From the NCBI GenBank assembly GCA_030695205.1, contig JAUYTN010000025.1, forward strand, positions 212,107 to 276,106: 64,000 bases of DNA, given 5' to 3'. The translations under genes were made by a program, and so were the position numbers. Position 1 is the stretch's first letter; every line of letters begins with the position of its first letter. The notes beneath the pieces were generated by a model that made no database searches, was not told the origin of the DNA, and saw nothing but the letters and a program-made list of their open reading frames with translations. Positions 1-12,565 of the stretch are shown piece by piece. The stretch comes from Burkholderiaceae bacterium (GTDB lineage: Bacteria; Pseudomonadota; Gammaproteobacteria; Burkholderiales; Burkholderiaceae_C).

Positions 1-529
1 CGCCAGCCCTTTGGGCACCATGTGGCTGGCTGCCTCCCAGCTGGGGCTGTGCGGTGTGTGGTTTGAGGGGCAGGCCCATGCCCCCCGCTGGGCCGCTTCG
101 GCCCACGACCCGGCATCCGCCGCACCAGGGTCCACCGGTGCGGTTGCGCCACCGTCCTCACCCAGGCCCCAGCCCGATCCCAACCACCCGGTGCTGCAAG
201 CCACAGCGGCCTGGTTGGATCGTTACTTTCAAGGTCAGGCGCCAGACCAATTGCCCCCCCTTGACGCCCGCATCGGCACCGACTTTCAGCGGGCGGTCTG
301 GCAGGCCTTGCGCACCATCCCGCCGGGGGCCACCCGCAGCTATGGCGAGCTGGCCCGCGCGATTGGCCGACCCAAGGCCCAGCGCGCAGTGGGCGCAGCG
401 GTGGGGCGCAACCCCTGGTCGGTGCTGGTGCCTTGCCACCGGGTGCTGGGCCAGGGCGGCGCACTCACTGGTTACGCGGGCGGCTTGGCACGCAAACAGG
501 CCTTGCTGGCGCTCGAAGGGGTGCAATGA
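1..529 (+). CDS. ogt: Methylated-DNA--protein-cysteine S-methyltransferase, 5' partial
   Basis: Repairs O6-alkylguanine in DNA by transferring the alkyl group to its own cysteine, a single-use repair reaction. The frame is open at the left window edge (first full codon at base 2), so the start lies upstream. The phrase SPLGTMWLAAS near the visible N-terminus is the usual opening of the family domain, so little is probably missing. The C-terminal half has the DNA-binding helix-turn-helix region (PPGATRSYGELARAIG) and the active site PCHRVLG, with the nucleophile Cys codon at 434-436. The stop overlaps the next start as ATGA, which suggests co-transcription with the transporter. No Ada regulatory domain is visible, but a fused N-terminus outside the window cannot be excluded. 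Confidence 0.93.
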   Translation, partial: ASPLGTMWLAASQLGLCGVWFEGQAHAPRWAASAHDPASAAPGSTGAVAPPSSPRPQPDPNHPVLQATAAWLDRYFQGQAPDQLPPLDARIGTDFQRAVWQALRTIPPGATRSYGELARAIGRPKAQRAVGAAVGRNPWSVLVPCHRVLGQGGALTGYAGGLARKQALLALEGVQ

Positions 530-1452
530 ATCCGTCCATGGGCACCGACGCCCCACCCACCACCCCGTGGAAGCTGGACTTTGTGCTGCTGGCAGCCATC
601 TGGGGGGCATCGTTCCTGTTCATGCGGCTGGCAGCACTTGAGTTTGGGGCCTTGCCTACTGCGGCCATCCGCGTGGCCATTGCCGCCGCGTTTTTGCTGC
701 CGCTGCTGTGGATGCGCGGTCTGGCAACACAGCTGCTGACCCACTGGCGCCGCCTGCTGGTGGTGGGGGTGCTCAACTCCGCCATCCCGTTTGCCTGCTA
801 CAGCTACGCGCTGCTGCACATCACCACCGGGCTGTCGTCGGTGCTCAATGCCACGGTGCCGCTTTTCGGGGCGCTGGTGGCCTGGCTGTGGCTCAAAGAC
901 CGGCCCGGTGGCCTCAAGCTGCTGGGGCTGGCCATTGGCTTCTCGGGCGTGGCGCTGCTGGCCAGCGGCAAGGCCAGCTTCAAGCCCGATGCCTCGGGCG
1001 TGGCCACCGGCTGGGCCGTCATGGCCTGCCTGCTGGCCACCCTGTGCTACGGCATTGCCGCCAGCTACACCAAACGCTGGCTGACGGGCATTCCCGCCCT
1101 GGTCACCGCCACGGGCAGCCAGGTGGGGGCCACCGTGGCCCTGGCCCTGCCCGCTCTCTGGCTATGGCCTACCCAGGCCCCCAGTGCCCAGGCCTGGCTG
1201 GCCGTGTCGGCCGTGGGCGTGCTGTGCACCGGGGTGGCCTATGTGCTGTTCTTTCGGCTGATTGCGGGCATTGGCCCGGCCCGAGCCCTGACCGTGACCT
1301 TCATGGTGCCGGTGTTTGCCATTGGCTACGGCGTGCTGCTGCTGGGCGAGGGCCTCACGCTGCTGACCGTGGTGTGCGGCGCCATCATTTTGCTGGGCAC
1401 CAGTCTGTCCACCGGCCTGGTGCACCTGCCCGACCGGCCCAAAACCGCCTGA
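526..1452 (+). CDS. EamA/DMT-family inner-membrane transporter
   Basis: Predicted permease or exporter of the drug/metabolite transporter superfamily; the substrate cannot be read from sequence. The protein has 308 residues from ATG 526. An in-frame extension upstream would only run through ogt coding sequence, and the ATGA overlap with ogt supports this start. About ten hydrophobic helices are visible as two EamA repeats (roughly residues 14-145 and 160-300), the first opening with FVLLAAIWGASFLFMR. A second member of this superfamily lies at 60310-61392, but the two are not close copies. About 80 bases separate its stop from the LexA box of the next operon. Confidence 0.85.
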   Translation: MNPSMGTDAPPTTPWKLDFVLLAAIWGASFLFMRLAALEFGALPTAAIRVAIAAAFLLPLLWMRGLATQLLTHWRRLLVVGVLNSAIPFACYSYALLHITTGLSSVLNATVPLFGALVAWLWLKDRPGGLKLLGLAIGFSGVALLASGKASFKPDASGVATGWAVMACLLATLCYGIAASYTKRWLTGIPALVTATGSQVGATVALALPALWLWPTQAPSAQAWLAVSAVGVLCTGVAYVLFFRLIAGIGPARALTVTFMVPVFAIGYGVLLLGEGLTLLTVVCGAIILLGTSLSTGLVHLPDRPKTA

Positions 1453-1533
1453 ACCCGCCTGAACCAGGCACACCAGCCCGGCGGCACACCGCCTGGAGGC
1501 CGGCTCCGCATGGGGTTTGACGGATGTGAAATA

Positions 1534-1549
1534 CTGTACAAAAATACAG
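1534..1549 (+). promoter_or_regulatory. LexA (SOS) box upstream of imuA
   Basis: CTGTACAAAAATACAG is a perfect CTG-N10-CAG LexA operator with an AT-rich core, 22 bases before the imuA start. LexA control is the known regulation of imuA-imuB-dnaE2 cassettes, so the whole three-gene operon is inferred to be DNA-damage inducible. Confidence 0.9.
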
Positions 1550-1571
1550 TCATTCACATCCAACCACCGCC

Positions 1572-2459
1572 ATGTACCGCCCCAGCCCCCTTGCTGTTGT
1601 TGATTCTGTTGCTGCACCCCCTGCCTGGCCCCACCCCCTGGTGTGGCGGGCAGACACCCTGCCTGCGGCCCACCACCCCGTCTGGCCCACCGGCTTTGCC
1701 GCGCTCGATGCCTGCCTGCCCGGGTCTGGCTGGCCCTGTGGCGCACTGACCGAGGTGCTGCAACCGGCGGGTCAACACCTGGAGTGGCAGCTGGTGTTGC
1801 CTGCCCTGGCCCACGGTTTGGCGCAGGCGCTCAGCCCTGGTGAGCAGGCGCGCCAGGGCTGGGTGCTGGTAGGAGCGCCCCATGTGCCCCATCTGCAGGG
1901 CCTGCGGGCACGGGGTCTGTCGGCCGCCCACTTGGCCTCGCTGGTCAGTGTGGAAGCCCACGAGCCCGTCCAGCGGCTGTGGGCCTGCGAGCAGGCGTTG
2001 CTCAGCCCGTCGGTGGCAGCGGTTCTGGCCTGGCTGCCCCATGCCCCCACGCAGGCCCTGCGCCGCCTGCAACAGGCGGCCCAGCGCCACGGCTGCGTGC
2101 TGTGGGTGTTTCGCCCGCTGAGCGCCCAGGCACACGCCACGCCAGCGGTGCTTCGCTTGCACGCCAGCGCGCACACCTGCCCCGGCTGGCTGGAGGTCGG
2201 GGTGCTCAAGCGCCGTGGCCCTCCGCTGGCCCAGCCCCTGCAACTGCCCTCCCCCGACCTGGGGCTGCAGGCCACCCTGGCCGGTGCACGCTGGCTGAGG
2301 GCACAGCACCGCCAGCCCAGTGTGGGTACGCAGCCCACCGGCCATTCCCTTGGCCACCCCCCTACTCACCCCACCCCTGCGCTGGCCCGCCCCTCTACCC
2401 TTCCCTCGTCCCTTTTCCCATCACACCATGCTCTGGCTGGCACTGAAAGTTTTGCCTGA
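1572..2459 (+). CDS. imuA: SOS translesion-synthesis accessory protein ImuA
   Basis: First gene of the SOS mutasome cassette. ImuA is a RecA/SulA-like protein that works with ImuB and DnaE2 in damage-induced mutagenesis. The protein has 295 residues from ATG 1572. The N-terminal segment VWRADTLPAAHHPVWPTGFA and the following ALDACLPGSGWPCGALTEVL match the family pattern in which a Walker-like loop precedes the RecA-like core. The last ~70 residues are Pro/Thr/His-rich and look disordered. The gene sits 22 bases after the LexA box and its 3' end overlaps imuB by 32 bases. Assignment rests on sequence pattern plus the diagnostic gene order imuA-imuB-dnaE2. Confidence 0.88.
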   Translation: MYRPSPLAVVDSVAAPPAWPHPLVWRADTLPAAHHPVWPTGFAALDACLPGSGWPCGALTEVLQPAGQHLEWQLVLPALAHGLAQALSPGEQARQGWVLVGAPHVPHLQGLRARGLSAAHLASLVSVEAHEPVQRLWACEQALLSPSVAAVLAWLPHAPTQALRRLQQAAQRHGCVLWVFRPLSAQAHATPAVLRLHASAHTCPGWLEVGVLKRRGPPLAQPLQLPSPDLGLQATLAGARWLRAQHRQPSVGTQPTGHSLGHPPTHPTPALARPSTLPSSLFPSHHALAGTESFA

Positions 2460-4100
2460 CCCGGGCACTGGCCAAGGGGTGGGCACAGGTACCGTGCCAC
2501 TGGCCAACACGGCCAACACGGCCCACACGCCGAACACTGCCGACATCCCCGACGCCCCCGCAAGCATGGGCAGCGCGGACAGCACCTGGCTCGGCCTGTG
2601 GGCGCTGCAATTCAGTCCACGGGTGGCCTGGGTGGAAGAGGCCTGGCTGCTGGAGGCATCCACCACCCTGCGCCTGTGGGGCGGACTGAGCGGCCTGCAG
2701 CGGCAGCTGCACGCGCGGTTTGCCTCTCTGGACTTGACGTGCCAGCTGCAGTGCTACCCGGCCCCATCGGCACTGGCCGCATTGGCCAGCTGGCGCACCG
2801 GCACCTACCTGAACCCCTGTGCATGGAAGCTCGGCACATTGCCCCTGCATGCCCTCAGCGCCGCCCGAGCACATGTGCATGTCCTCGACCGACTTGGGCT
2901 GCACACCTGGGCGCAACTGGAGCGGTTGCCGCGCCAGGGTGTGGCACGCCGCTGGGGACCTGAGCTGCTGCAGGCACTGGACCAAGGCCTGGGCAAAGCC
3001 CCAGAGCAACACCGCTGGCTGCAACCCCCGCCTGTGTTTGACCACACGCTGGAAAGCCCCTTTGCCCTGGAAACAGTTGCTGCCCTGATGCCTGCCGTGC
3101 GGCAACTGCTGGCCGCTTTGCAAGGCTGGCTGAGCCAGCGGCAGCTGGGTGCTCTGGCGCTGCGCTGGCAGTGGACACACGACAGCCGCCGCGACGTTTC
3201 CACCCACGGCACACTGGAGCTGCACACCGCCCACCCCACGCAGGCGCTTGCCCACTGGCAACGCCTGACCGAAGAACACCTGGCGCGCCTGCAACTGTCG
3301 GCCCCCGTGCTGTCCTTGCGTCTGAGCACCCTGGCCCATGCACCCTGCCCAGGCGCGCACACCGACTGGTTGGCGCCCCACCCACCATCCGAAGGCGGCC
3401 CTGACCACGGCTTGGCCGAGTTGCTGGAGCGTCTGACCGCCCGGCTGGGCCCGCACGCCGTGGTGCGCTGGCAGCCACACGCCAGCCAGTGGCCACAGGC
3501 CCAACAGCACGCATACCCTGCAGCCCCCGACCCCAACACACTCCGCTCGGCCACACTCCGCTCGGCCACACCTCGCCACCACACCGTTGGCCCAAACCGC
3601 GACCACCCCAGCCAACCTGCCAGTGTCAGCACAACTGCCTCCTGGGCACACACACCCGCCCACACCGGCTCGGCTGAACCCACCTGGCTGTTGCAGCACC
3701 CCCTCCCCCTGCCAATAGCTGGCCACCGCCCCCACCACCACGGCCCCCTGGAGCTGCTGGCAGGCCCCCAGCGCCTGGAGTGGATTCACTGGCCCAACAC
3801 ACCCACCTGCACAGCCACCAGCCCAGCCACCCCCGCCACACCCACCCAGGCTGCCGAAGTCACCCCAGTGGCGGAGTACCGCGATTACTTCGTGGCCCGC
3901 AGCCCCCAGGTTGGCCTGCTGTGGGTCTACCGCTGTGTGCCGACCGCTTCGCCACCGACCAGCACCTCTGGCACCTCCAGCAGCGAACCAGTGCCTGGGG
4001 CGAACGCATCGGTAGGTGCCCAGTGGTCCCAATCGGCCCAATCTCGCCCGTCGCCCCAACCCCTGCAGTCGCCCCAGTGGTTTTTGCATGGGTGCTTTGC

Positions 4101-4104
<4 letters not shown>
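2428..4104 (+). CDS. imuB: Y-family polymerase-like protein ImuB (catalytically dead)
   Basis: Adaptor of the mutasome: a Y-family polymerase homologue without polymerase activity that is thought to link ImuA and DnaE2 to the sliding clamp. The chosen start, ATG 2428, gives the family opening MLWLALK (558 residues); an upstream in-frame start at 2320 would add a Pro-rich stretch inside imuA. The acidic DxD of active Y-family enzymes is absent at the N-terminus, and the second motif reads VAWVEEAWLLEAS, as in ImuB. The C-terminus YRDYFVARSPQVGLLWVYR...QWFLHGCFA is typical. Low-complexity inserts (Asn/Thr/Ala-rich near residues 20-45; Thr/Pro/His-rich after ~350, including a 15-base tandem duplication at 3538-3567) make it longer than usual. 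The stop overlaps dnaE2 as ATGA. Confidence 0.92.
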
Positions 4105-7622
<3,518 letters not shown>

Positions 7623-7666
7623 GGCGCACCGCCCCAGCGTGCTGACTTCCCAATACCCGCCGGGGG

Positions 7667-8986
7667 CTACCCGAACGAAAACACAAACAGCACGATGCTC
7701 GGGAAAAACACAATGGCGATGATGCGCAGCACATCAGAGGCCAGGAAGGGCAGCACGAACTTGAACGTCTCTTTCATGGGTGTGTTTTTTTCCATGCTGT
7801 TGATGATGAACACATTCATGCCCACCGGCGGGGTGATCAGACCAATCTCCACCACCATCAGCACCAGAATGCCAAACCAGATGGCCTTGGGTTCCGCCGC
7901 CAAACCGTAAATGTCCATGCCCATGATGATGGGAAAGAACATGGGAATGGTCAGCAAAATCATGGATAAGCTGTCCATGATGCAACCAAGCACCAGGTAA
8001 ATGAGGATGATGAGAAACAGCACCAGGATGGGCGACAAACCCAGGCCAATCACCCACTTCGCCAACTCGGTGTTGAGCTGAGACAGTGCCAGAAACACGT
8101 TGAGCACATCGGCACCGAGCAGGATCAGAAAAATCATGCCGGTGGCGGCTGCGGTGCCGTACATGCACTCCAAAAAACCCCGGCCCTTCAACCCACCCGA
8201 ACGCCACGCCACAAACGCGGTGGCCAGCGTGCCAATGGCCGCAGCCTCGGTTGGGGTGAAAAAGCCTCCGTAAATGCCGCCGATGACCACCAGAAAGATC
8301 AGCAGCACCGGCCAGGTCTGCACCAGCGCTTTGAGGCGGTCTGCCCAGCTGGAGCGGTCACCCGCCGGTGCATCCGACGGGCTGACACGCGCCACGATGG
8401 CAATGACCACCATGTACCCCACCGCCGCCAGAATGCCGGGTACAAAAGCAGCCAGAAACAGCTTGGCAATGTTTTGCTCGGTCAGGATGGCGTAAATCAC
8501 CAGCGGCACAGACGGTGGAATCAGGATACCCAGCGTGCCACCAGCGGCAATGGCTGCCGTGGCAAACCGGCCCGAGTAGTTGTGCGCCTTCATTTCGGGC
8601 AAGGCCACCTGCCCCATGGTGGCGGCTGTGGCCAGCGAGGAGCCACAAATGGCACCAAACCCGGCGCAGGCTGTGACGCCGGCCATGGCCATGCCACCGC
8701 GCCAATGGCCAATGAGGGTATTGCCCGCCTGGAACAGGGCCTTGGACAAGCCGCCATGGGTGGCAAACTGCCCCATCAGCAAAAACAACGGCACCACCGA
8801 CAGGTCGTAGACCGAAAACCGCGCGTAGGCCGCCGTTTTGAAGTAGCTCAGCAACGGGTCCACACCCGCCAGCATGACGTAGCCCACCGAGCCGGTCAGC
8901 AACATGGCAATGCCTATGTGGACACGCACCGCCAACAGCAGCAACAGCACCCCGAACATCAGGGCGCCCCATTCGATTCCGCTCAT
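7667..8986 (-). CDS. dctM: TRAP transporter large permease subunit (DctM)
   Basis: Large membrane subunit of a tripartite ATP-independent periplasmic transporter, which moves organic acids using the sodium or proton gradient. The protein has 439 residues from ATG 8986; upstream in-frame codons belong to dctQ. It is hydrophobic throughout, with about twelve segments and family signatures such as GGTLGILIPPSVPLVIYA (residues ~145-162), GFFTPTEAAAIG and EIGLITPPVGMNVFII. It overlaps the dctQ stop by four bases (ATGA). It lies downstream of dctP on the minus strand, convergent with dnaE2. The neighbouring aromatic operon suggests an aromatic or ring-fission acid as substrate, but this is inference. 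Confidence 0.92.
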   Translation of the reverse strand: MSGIEWGALMFGVLLLLLAVRVHIGIAMLLTGSVGYVMLAGVDPLLSYFKTAAYARFSVYDLSVVPLFLLMGQFATHGGLSKALFQAGNTLIGHWRGGMAMAGVTACAGFGAICGSSLATAATMGQVALPEMKAHNYSGRFATAAIAAGGTLGILIPPSVPLVIYAILTEQNIAKLFLAAFVPGILAAVGYMVVIAIVARVSPSDAPAGDRSSWADRLKALVQTWPVLLIFLVVIGGIYGGFFTPTEAAAIGTLATAFVAWRSGGLKGRGFLECMYGTAAATGMIFLILLGADVLNVFLALSQLNTELAKWVIGLGLSPILVLFLIILIYLVLGCIMDSLSMILLTIPMFFPIIMGMDIYGLAAEPKAIWFGILVLMVVEIGLITPPVGMNVFIINSMEKNTPMKETFKFVLPFLASDVLRIIAIVFFPSIVLFVFSFG

Positions 8987-9504
8987 GGCAACAACTTTCT
9001 GAAGTTGCCCACCGCGGCATACAAGGCCGTGGCAGACAGCAGGGCAAACGATGGAACCATGGGCACGTAGCCCCACCAGGTCGGGATGTTAAGCATCATG
9101 GATGCGTCGAAGTTGGACTTCAGGTCCAGCATGCCCACAGCCAGCCGCCAGCTCAATATGGCCGCAAAAAAGGCCATGAGCAGGTTGGCGATCAGGTCCA
9201 TGACCGCATTGGTTTTGACAGGGGACTTGGCCGTGAAAAAGTCCACGATCACATGGCCGCCGATCCAATTGGCGTAAGGCAAGGCCATGGCCACCGCCAC
9301 CGCGCTGAAAATTTGTACCAGCTCATAGTCGCCCAGCAGGGCCGAGTCGAACAACGACCGGCCCACGATGCTGCGCAGCGACAACAGGGCCAGCACCAGC
9401 AGAGCCAGGCCGGCCAATATGGCCATCAGCTTGCAAGCCCGGTCAAGCCACAGGCCAACGCCCGTGTACTTTCTATGGGTTTCGGAGACCAGAATGTCTG
9501 CCAC
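8983..9504 (-). CDS. dctQ: TRAP transporter small permease subunit (DctQ)
   Basis: Small four-helix membrane subunit of the TRAP transporter, partner of DctM. The protein has 173 residues starting at ATG 9504. Four hydrophobic segments are visible (about 28-50, 60-85, 105-125 and 148-168), with the family pattern R-S-x-x-G-R-S-L in LRSIVGRSLFDSALLGDYEL and the conserved GGHVIVDFF. Its stop overlaps the dctM start. An intrinsic terminator lies between dctP and this gene, so the membrane subunits are probably made in smaller amounts than the binding protein. Confidence 0.9.
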   Translation of the reverse strand: MADILVSETHRKYTGVGLWLDRACKLMAILAGLALLVLALLSLRSIVGRSLFDSALLGDYELVQIFSAVAVAMALPYANWIGGHVIVDFFTAKSPVKTNAVMDLIANLLMAFFAAILSWRLAVGMLDLKSNFDASMMLNIPTWWGYVPMVPSFALLSATALYAAVGNFRKLLP

Positions 9505-9563
9505 TGTAGGTACCTCAGGTGAAACGGGAAGTGCCTGGGTTCAGCACAGCCCGGGCGGTCGCT

Positions 9564-9591
9564 CAAAAAAATAGCGGAGTCGCACTCCGCT
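9564..9591 (-). terminator. Intrinsic terminator/attenuator between dctP and dctQ
   Basis: Perfect 8-base stem AGCGGAGT/ACTCCGCT (9573-9580 and 9584-9591) with a 3-base loop. Reading on the minus strand it is followed by an uninterrupted T-tract (9565-9571). It lies inside the TRAP operon after dctP, the place where partial termination is expected. Confidence 0.8.
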
Positions 9592-9641
9592 TTTGGTGCC
9601 GTGGCCGCCCCGCACCGGCGGGTTGGCCACGTCTTGTGCAG

Positions 9642-10676
9642 TTACTTGGTGTACTGCTTCACCAGTGCGTTGGCGTCGTCCAGCATGGCTTTGCCGTTCA
9701 GGCCGCGCTTGTTCATGTCTTCAATCCATGCCTGGTCCAGTGGATCGGTGGCTTTCTTCCAGCGCTCGAGTTCTGTCGGGGCAATCTGGGTGATGGTGTA
9801 GCCAGCGGTTTCAGCAAAGGTCTTGCGCCCAGGCACATCGTTGCCTTCCTGGGTGGAGCCCAGGAATGCAGAGAACTCGCGGCCCGAGTTTTTGTCGATG
9901 ACAGCCTTCAGGTCGGCTGGCAGCGACTCGTACTTGGCCTTGTTCATGGGCACCACGAACACGGTGGTGTACAGCGCGGGGGAATCTTTGGGCGTTTCGG
10001 AGGCGAACTTGGTCAGCTCGTGCACCTTCAGGCCAGGGGCCACTTCATAGGGAATGACGGCACCGTCGATCACGCCTTTGGACAACGCTTCAGGCACCTG
10101 GGGCACGGGCATGCCCACTGGGGTGGCACCCATCATGCCCAGCATTTTGGTGACGGTGGCGGTGGGGCCACGCACCTTCATGCCTTTGAGGTCTTCCATT
10201 TTGGTGACGGCTTTGTTCTTGGTGAAGATCACACCAGGGCCATGCACGTGAACGGCCAGCAACTTGACGTCTTTGTACTCGTCCTGGGCGTGCTTTTGCA
10301 CAAAGTCCCAGGCGGCGCGGCTGGTGGCGCCGGCATTGGTCATCATGAAGGGCAACTCAAACACCTGCGAGCGGGCAAAACGACCGGCCGAGTAGCCGGC
10401 CACTGTCCACACCACATCGGCCACGCCGTCTTTGGCCTGATCGAACAGCTGGGGAGGCGAGCCACCGAGTTGCATGGCGGGGTAGATCTGGCAGGCCAAG
10501 CGGTTGTTGGAGTCTTTGGCGATGTTGTCGCACCAGGTTTGCATCATTTTCGTGTGCTGGATGGACTGCGGCCCCAGAAAGTGATGCACCTTCAGTGTGA
10601 TGGTTTGGGCCTGTGCGGTCAGCGCAGTGCACAGCAATCCCGCGGCGAAAGCGGTGTGTTTGAGAAGGCTCTTCAT
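9642..10676 (-). CDS. dctP: TRAP transporter solute-binding protein (DctP)
   Basis: Periplasmic substrate-binding protein of the TRAP system. The protein has 344 residues from ATG 10676, preceded by the strong ribosome site AGGAGA. Signal peptide MKSLLKHTAFAAGLLCTALTAQA, probably cut before Gln24. The mature protein shows the DctP fold pattern: LKVHHFLGPQSIQHTKMM at the start, then the region around LKGMKVRGPTATVTKMLGMM where the substrate-contacting arginine is expected (Arg in KVRGP). First gene of the operon, with its own promoter upstream. Substrate not determinable. Confidence 0.92.
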   Translation of the reverse strand: MKSLLKHTAFAAGLLCTALTAQAQTITLKVHHFLGPQSIQHTKMMQTWCDNIAKDSNNRLACQIYPAMQLGGSPPQLFDQAKDGVADVVWTVAGYSAGRFARSQVFELPFMMTNAGATSRAAWDFVQKHAQDEYKDVKLLAVHVHGPGVIFTKNKAVTKMEDLKGMKVRGPTATVTKMLGMMGATPVGMPVPQVPEALSKGVIDGAVIPYEVAPGLKVHELTKFASETPKDSPALYTTVFVVPMNKAKYESLPADLKAVIDKNSGREFSAFLGSTQEGNDVPGRKTFAETAGYTITQIAPTELERWKKATDPLDQAWIEDMNKRGLNGKAMLDDANALVKQYTK

Positions 10677-10711
10677 GGTGTCTCCTGTTAAAAAGCTGGC
10701 TAACATGAATT

Positions 10712-10752
10712 ATTTTACCTACCGCCCAAGTTCACCCAATGGGGTTTACCCT
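10712..10752 (-). promoter_or_regulatory. dctP promoter with upstream GGGTAAACCC operator candidate
   Basis: On the minus strand TTGGGT (10734-10739), 16-base spacer, TAAAAT (10712-10717) forms a good sigma-70 promoter 36 bases before the dctP start. Immediately upstream of the -35 box is AGGGTAAACCCC (10741-10752), a near-palindrome also present at 15897-15908 and in part at 22341-22348. The position fits an activator site. The rest of the 219-base gap (10677-10895) is AT-rich without a gene. Confidence 0.55.
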
Positions 10753-10895
10753 AAAAGGCAGGAAATTTATTTAAAATGTGAACTATATTGCATTAAATTG
10801 ACAAGACACTGGCAACCGAATGGTCAACAGCGGCACTGCACCTTGCCAACGAGAAATACAGTTCATGTATCTGAAAAAAATCTTGTTGATTTGTA

Positions 10896-12227
10896 TCAAA
10901 TTGCAGCTGGCTGCACCTGCGCTATGCAGGAACCAAAGCCAATTCGGGCAGTCCCCGGGCGCTCGCACCAGCCGCGCAAGGTGACTTCGTCGCCGTCCAG
11001 CAAAAAGGTGCGCTGCTCGCCGCTGGGCAGGGTCAGTGGCACCTTGCCGCCCTGGGTGAGTTCAATCAGGGCACCTGCCTGGTCCAGGGTGGGACCAGAC
11101 AGGGTGCCTGTGCCCAGCAAATCACCGGGCTGCAGATTGCAGCCGTTGACGGTGTGGTGGGCCACCATTTGTGCCAGCGTCCAGTAGGCGTGGCGGTAGC
11201 TGGTCTGGCAGACGTTGTGCACCGGCAAGTCGGCCGCCCGCATGGCCTCGCTGGTGAGGCCTATGGTCAGCTGTATGTCCAAGGCACCGTGTGCGGTGTT
11301 GTGGTCGCTGCTCAGGTAGGCCAAGTCGTTGGTTTTGCCGTCGGGTCGCTGCAGCGCCTGGCGGTAAGGGGCCAACGCTTCCATACTGACCACCCAGGGT
11401 GACACGGTGGTGGCAAAGTTCTTGGACAGAAACGGACCCAGCGGCTGGTACTCCCAGGCCTGTATGTCGCGGGCCGACCAGTCGTTGAGCAGGCAGACCC
11501 CAAATACATGGTCCTCGGCCTCGTCCAGCGCCACCGGCGAGCCCAAGGCGTTGCCCGTGCCCACGAACACGCCAAGCTCCAACTCCCAGTCCAGCCGCTT
11601 GCACGCAGAAAACACGGGCTCGGTGGCTCCGGGTGGACAGATTTGCCCACTGGGCCGCTTGAAACCGTGGCCAGACACCATCACACTGGACGCCCGCCCG
11701 TGGTAGCCAATGGGCACCCAGGTGTAGTTGGGCAGCAGCGGGTTGTCGGGGCGAAACAGCTTGCCGATGTTGGTGGCGTGGTAAATGGAGGTGTAGAAAT
11801 CGGTGTAGTCGCCAATGCGGGCGGGCAAACCCATCTCTGCCTGGCTCTGGGGCACCAGGCTCAGAGAAACCATGGCCCGCGTTTGGGCACTGGCCCCATC
11901 TGAAAGCAAGCCAAACACCGCATGGCGCAGGGCCTGCCACGCCGCTGGCCCCATGGCCATGAAGGTATTGAGGCTGGGCTGGCTGGCCGCCTGAGCGGCT
12001 TGCAGCGCCGCCCCTGTGAACACGCCTGAGATAGCCAGTGCGCGCAGGTCGAGCACCTGGTCGCCAATGGCGACACATCCGCGAAACCCATCGCCAGCGT
12101 CGCGCCGCTGGAACACGCCCCAGGGCAGGTTCTGAATGGGAAAGTCGCACCCCGGCTGCTGTGCGCTGTCTACCCAGCTGATGGCTGCCGGGTCGTGGGT
12201 GTGGTTCAGGCCTGTGGAGCGCTTCAT
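10896..12227 (-). CDS. fahA: Fumarylacetoacetase
   Basis: Hydrolyses fumarylacetoacetate to fumarate and acetoacetate, the last step of the homogentisate branch. The protein has 443 residues, the full size of true fumarylacetoacetases rather than the short FAH-superfamily hydrolases. Metal and catalytic residues are all present by pattern: DYTDFYTSIYHATN (Asp143, His150), DWELELGVFVGTGN (Glu215, Glu217), LLNDWSARDIQAWEYQPLGP (Asp249). The start ATG 12227 overlaps the DUF2783 stop by four bases. Last gene of the minus-strand aromatic operon. No homogentisate dioxygenase or maleylacetoacetate isomerase is in the window, so the upstream steps must be elsewhere or different. Confidence 0.93.
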   Translation of the reverse strand: MKRSTGLNHTHDPAAISWVDSAQQPGCDFPIQNLPWGVFQRRDAGDGFRGCVAIGDQVLDLRALAISGVFTGAALQAAQAASQPSLNTFMAMGPAAWQALRHAVFGLLSDGASAQTRAMVSLSLVPQSQAEMGLPARIGDYTDFYTSIYHATNIGKLFRPDNPLLPNYTWVPIGYHGRASSVMVSGHGFKRPSGQICPPGATEPVFSACKRLDWELELGVFVGTGNALGSPVALDEAEDHVFGVCLLNDWSARDIQAWEYQPLGPFLSKNFATTVSPWVVSMEALAPYRQALQRPDGKTNDLAYLSSDHNTAHGALDIQLTIGLTSEAMRAADLPVHNVCQTSYRHAYWTLAQMVAHHTVNGCNLQPGDLLGTGTLSGPTLDQAGALIELTQGGKVPLTLPSGEQRTFLLDGDEVTLRGWCERPGTARIGFGSCIAQVQPAAI

Positions 12228-12475
12228 GGCGTGGCTCCGGCGGCGGCTGAGGCGGCGGCGGCGGCGGCCACAGGGTGCTGGTCCAGCGTGTTGCGCCGGG
12301 CAAGGGCAATCGCTTCGCTGAGCACGGCCCGGTCGCCCACATGGTTGGCCAGAATCAGGGCCAGCTTGGCGACCAGCAGGTCGGCCTGTTCGTCCGGCAG
12401 GTCGTGCTGGGCACGGATCAGCTCTTCATAAAAGCCGTCGGGATCCGCAATGTTGGGGTGGTGTTGCAAGGGCAT
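12224..12475 (-). CDS. DUF2783 family small protein
   Basis: Small protein of unknown function, 83 residues from ATG 12475 (MPLQHHPNIADPDGFYEELI). Upstream in-frame codons to 12541 would cross a GC-rich hairpin and are less likely. The core FYEELIRAQHDLPDEQADLL...LALILANHVGDRAVLSEAIA is a predicted all-helical bundle, followed by an Ala-rich tail. Proteins of this type are commonly found next to FAD-dependent ring hydroxylases, as here, so an accessory role for the hydroxylase or hydrolase is possible but unproven. Translationally coupled to fahA. Confidence 0.75.
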   Translation of the reverse strand: MPLQHHPNIADPDGFYEELIRAQHDLPDEQADLLVAKLALILANHVGDRAVLSEAIALARRNTLDQHPVAAAAAASAAAGATP

Positions 12476-12494
12476 GTTGACTCGCTTCTGGTGT

Positions 12495-12532
12495 GGGCCC
12501 ACCCACCGGCGCATGCGCCGGGTGTGGGGCCC
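12495..12532. other. GC-rich palindrome between hydroxylase and DUF2783 genes
   Basis: GGGCCC (12495-12500) pairs with GGGCCC (12527-12532), and within it CCGGCGCATGCGCCGG (12506-12521) is a perfect 16-base palindrome. In RNA this would fold as a stable hairpin in the leader of the DUF2783-fahA part. It has no T-tract, so it is more likely an mRNA-stability or processing structure than a terminator. Confidence 0.4.
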
Positions 12533-12565
12533 TGTGGTCAATAAAAAACGTGCGGCCTGGGGCCG

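Noticed and set aside
9519..10691. 390-codon plus-strand open frame opposite dctP
   Set aside because: Antisense of a clear TRAP binding protein with signal peptide and ribosome site.
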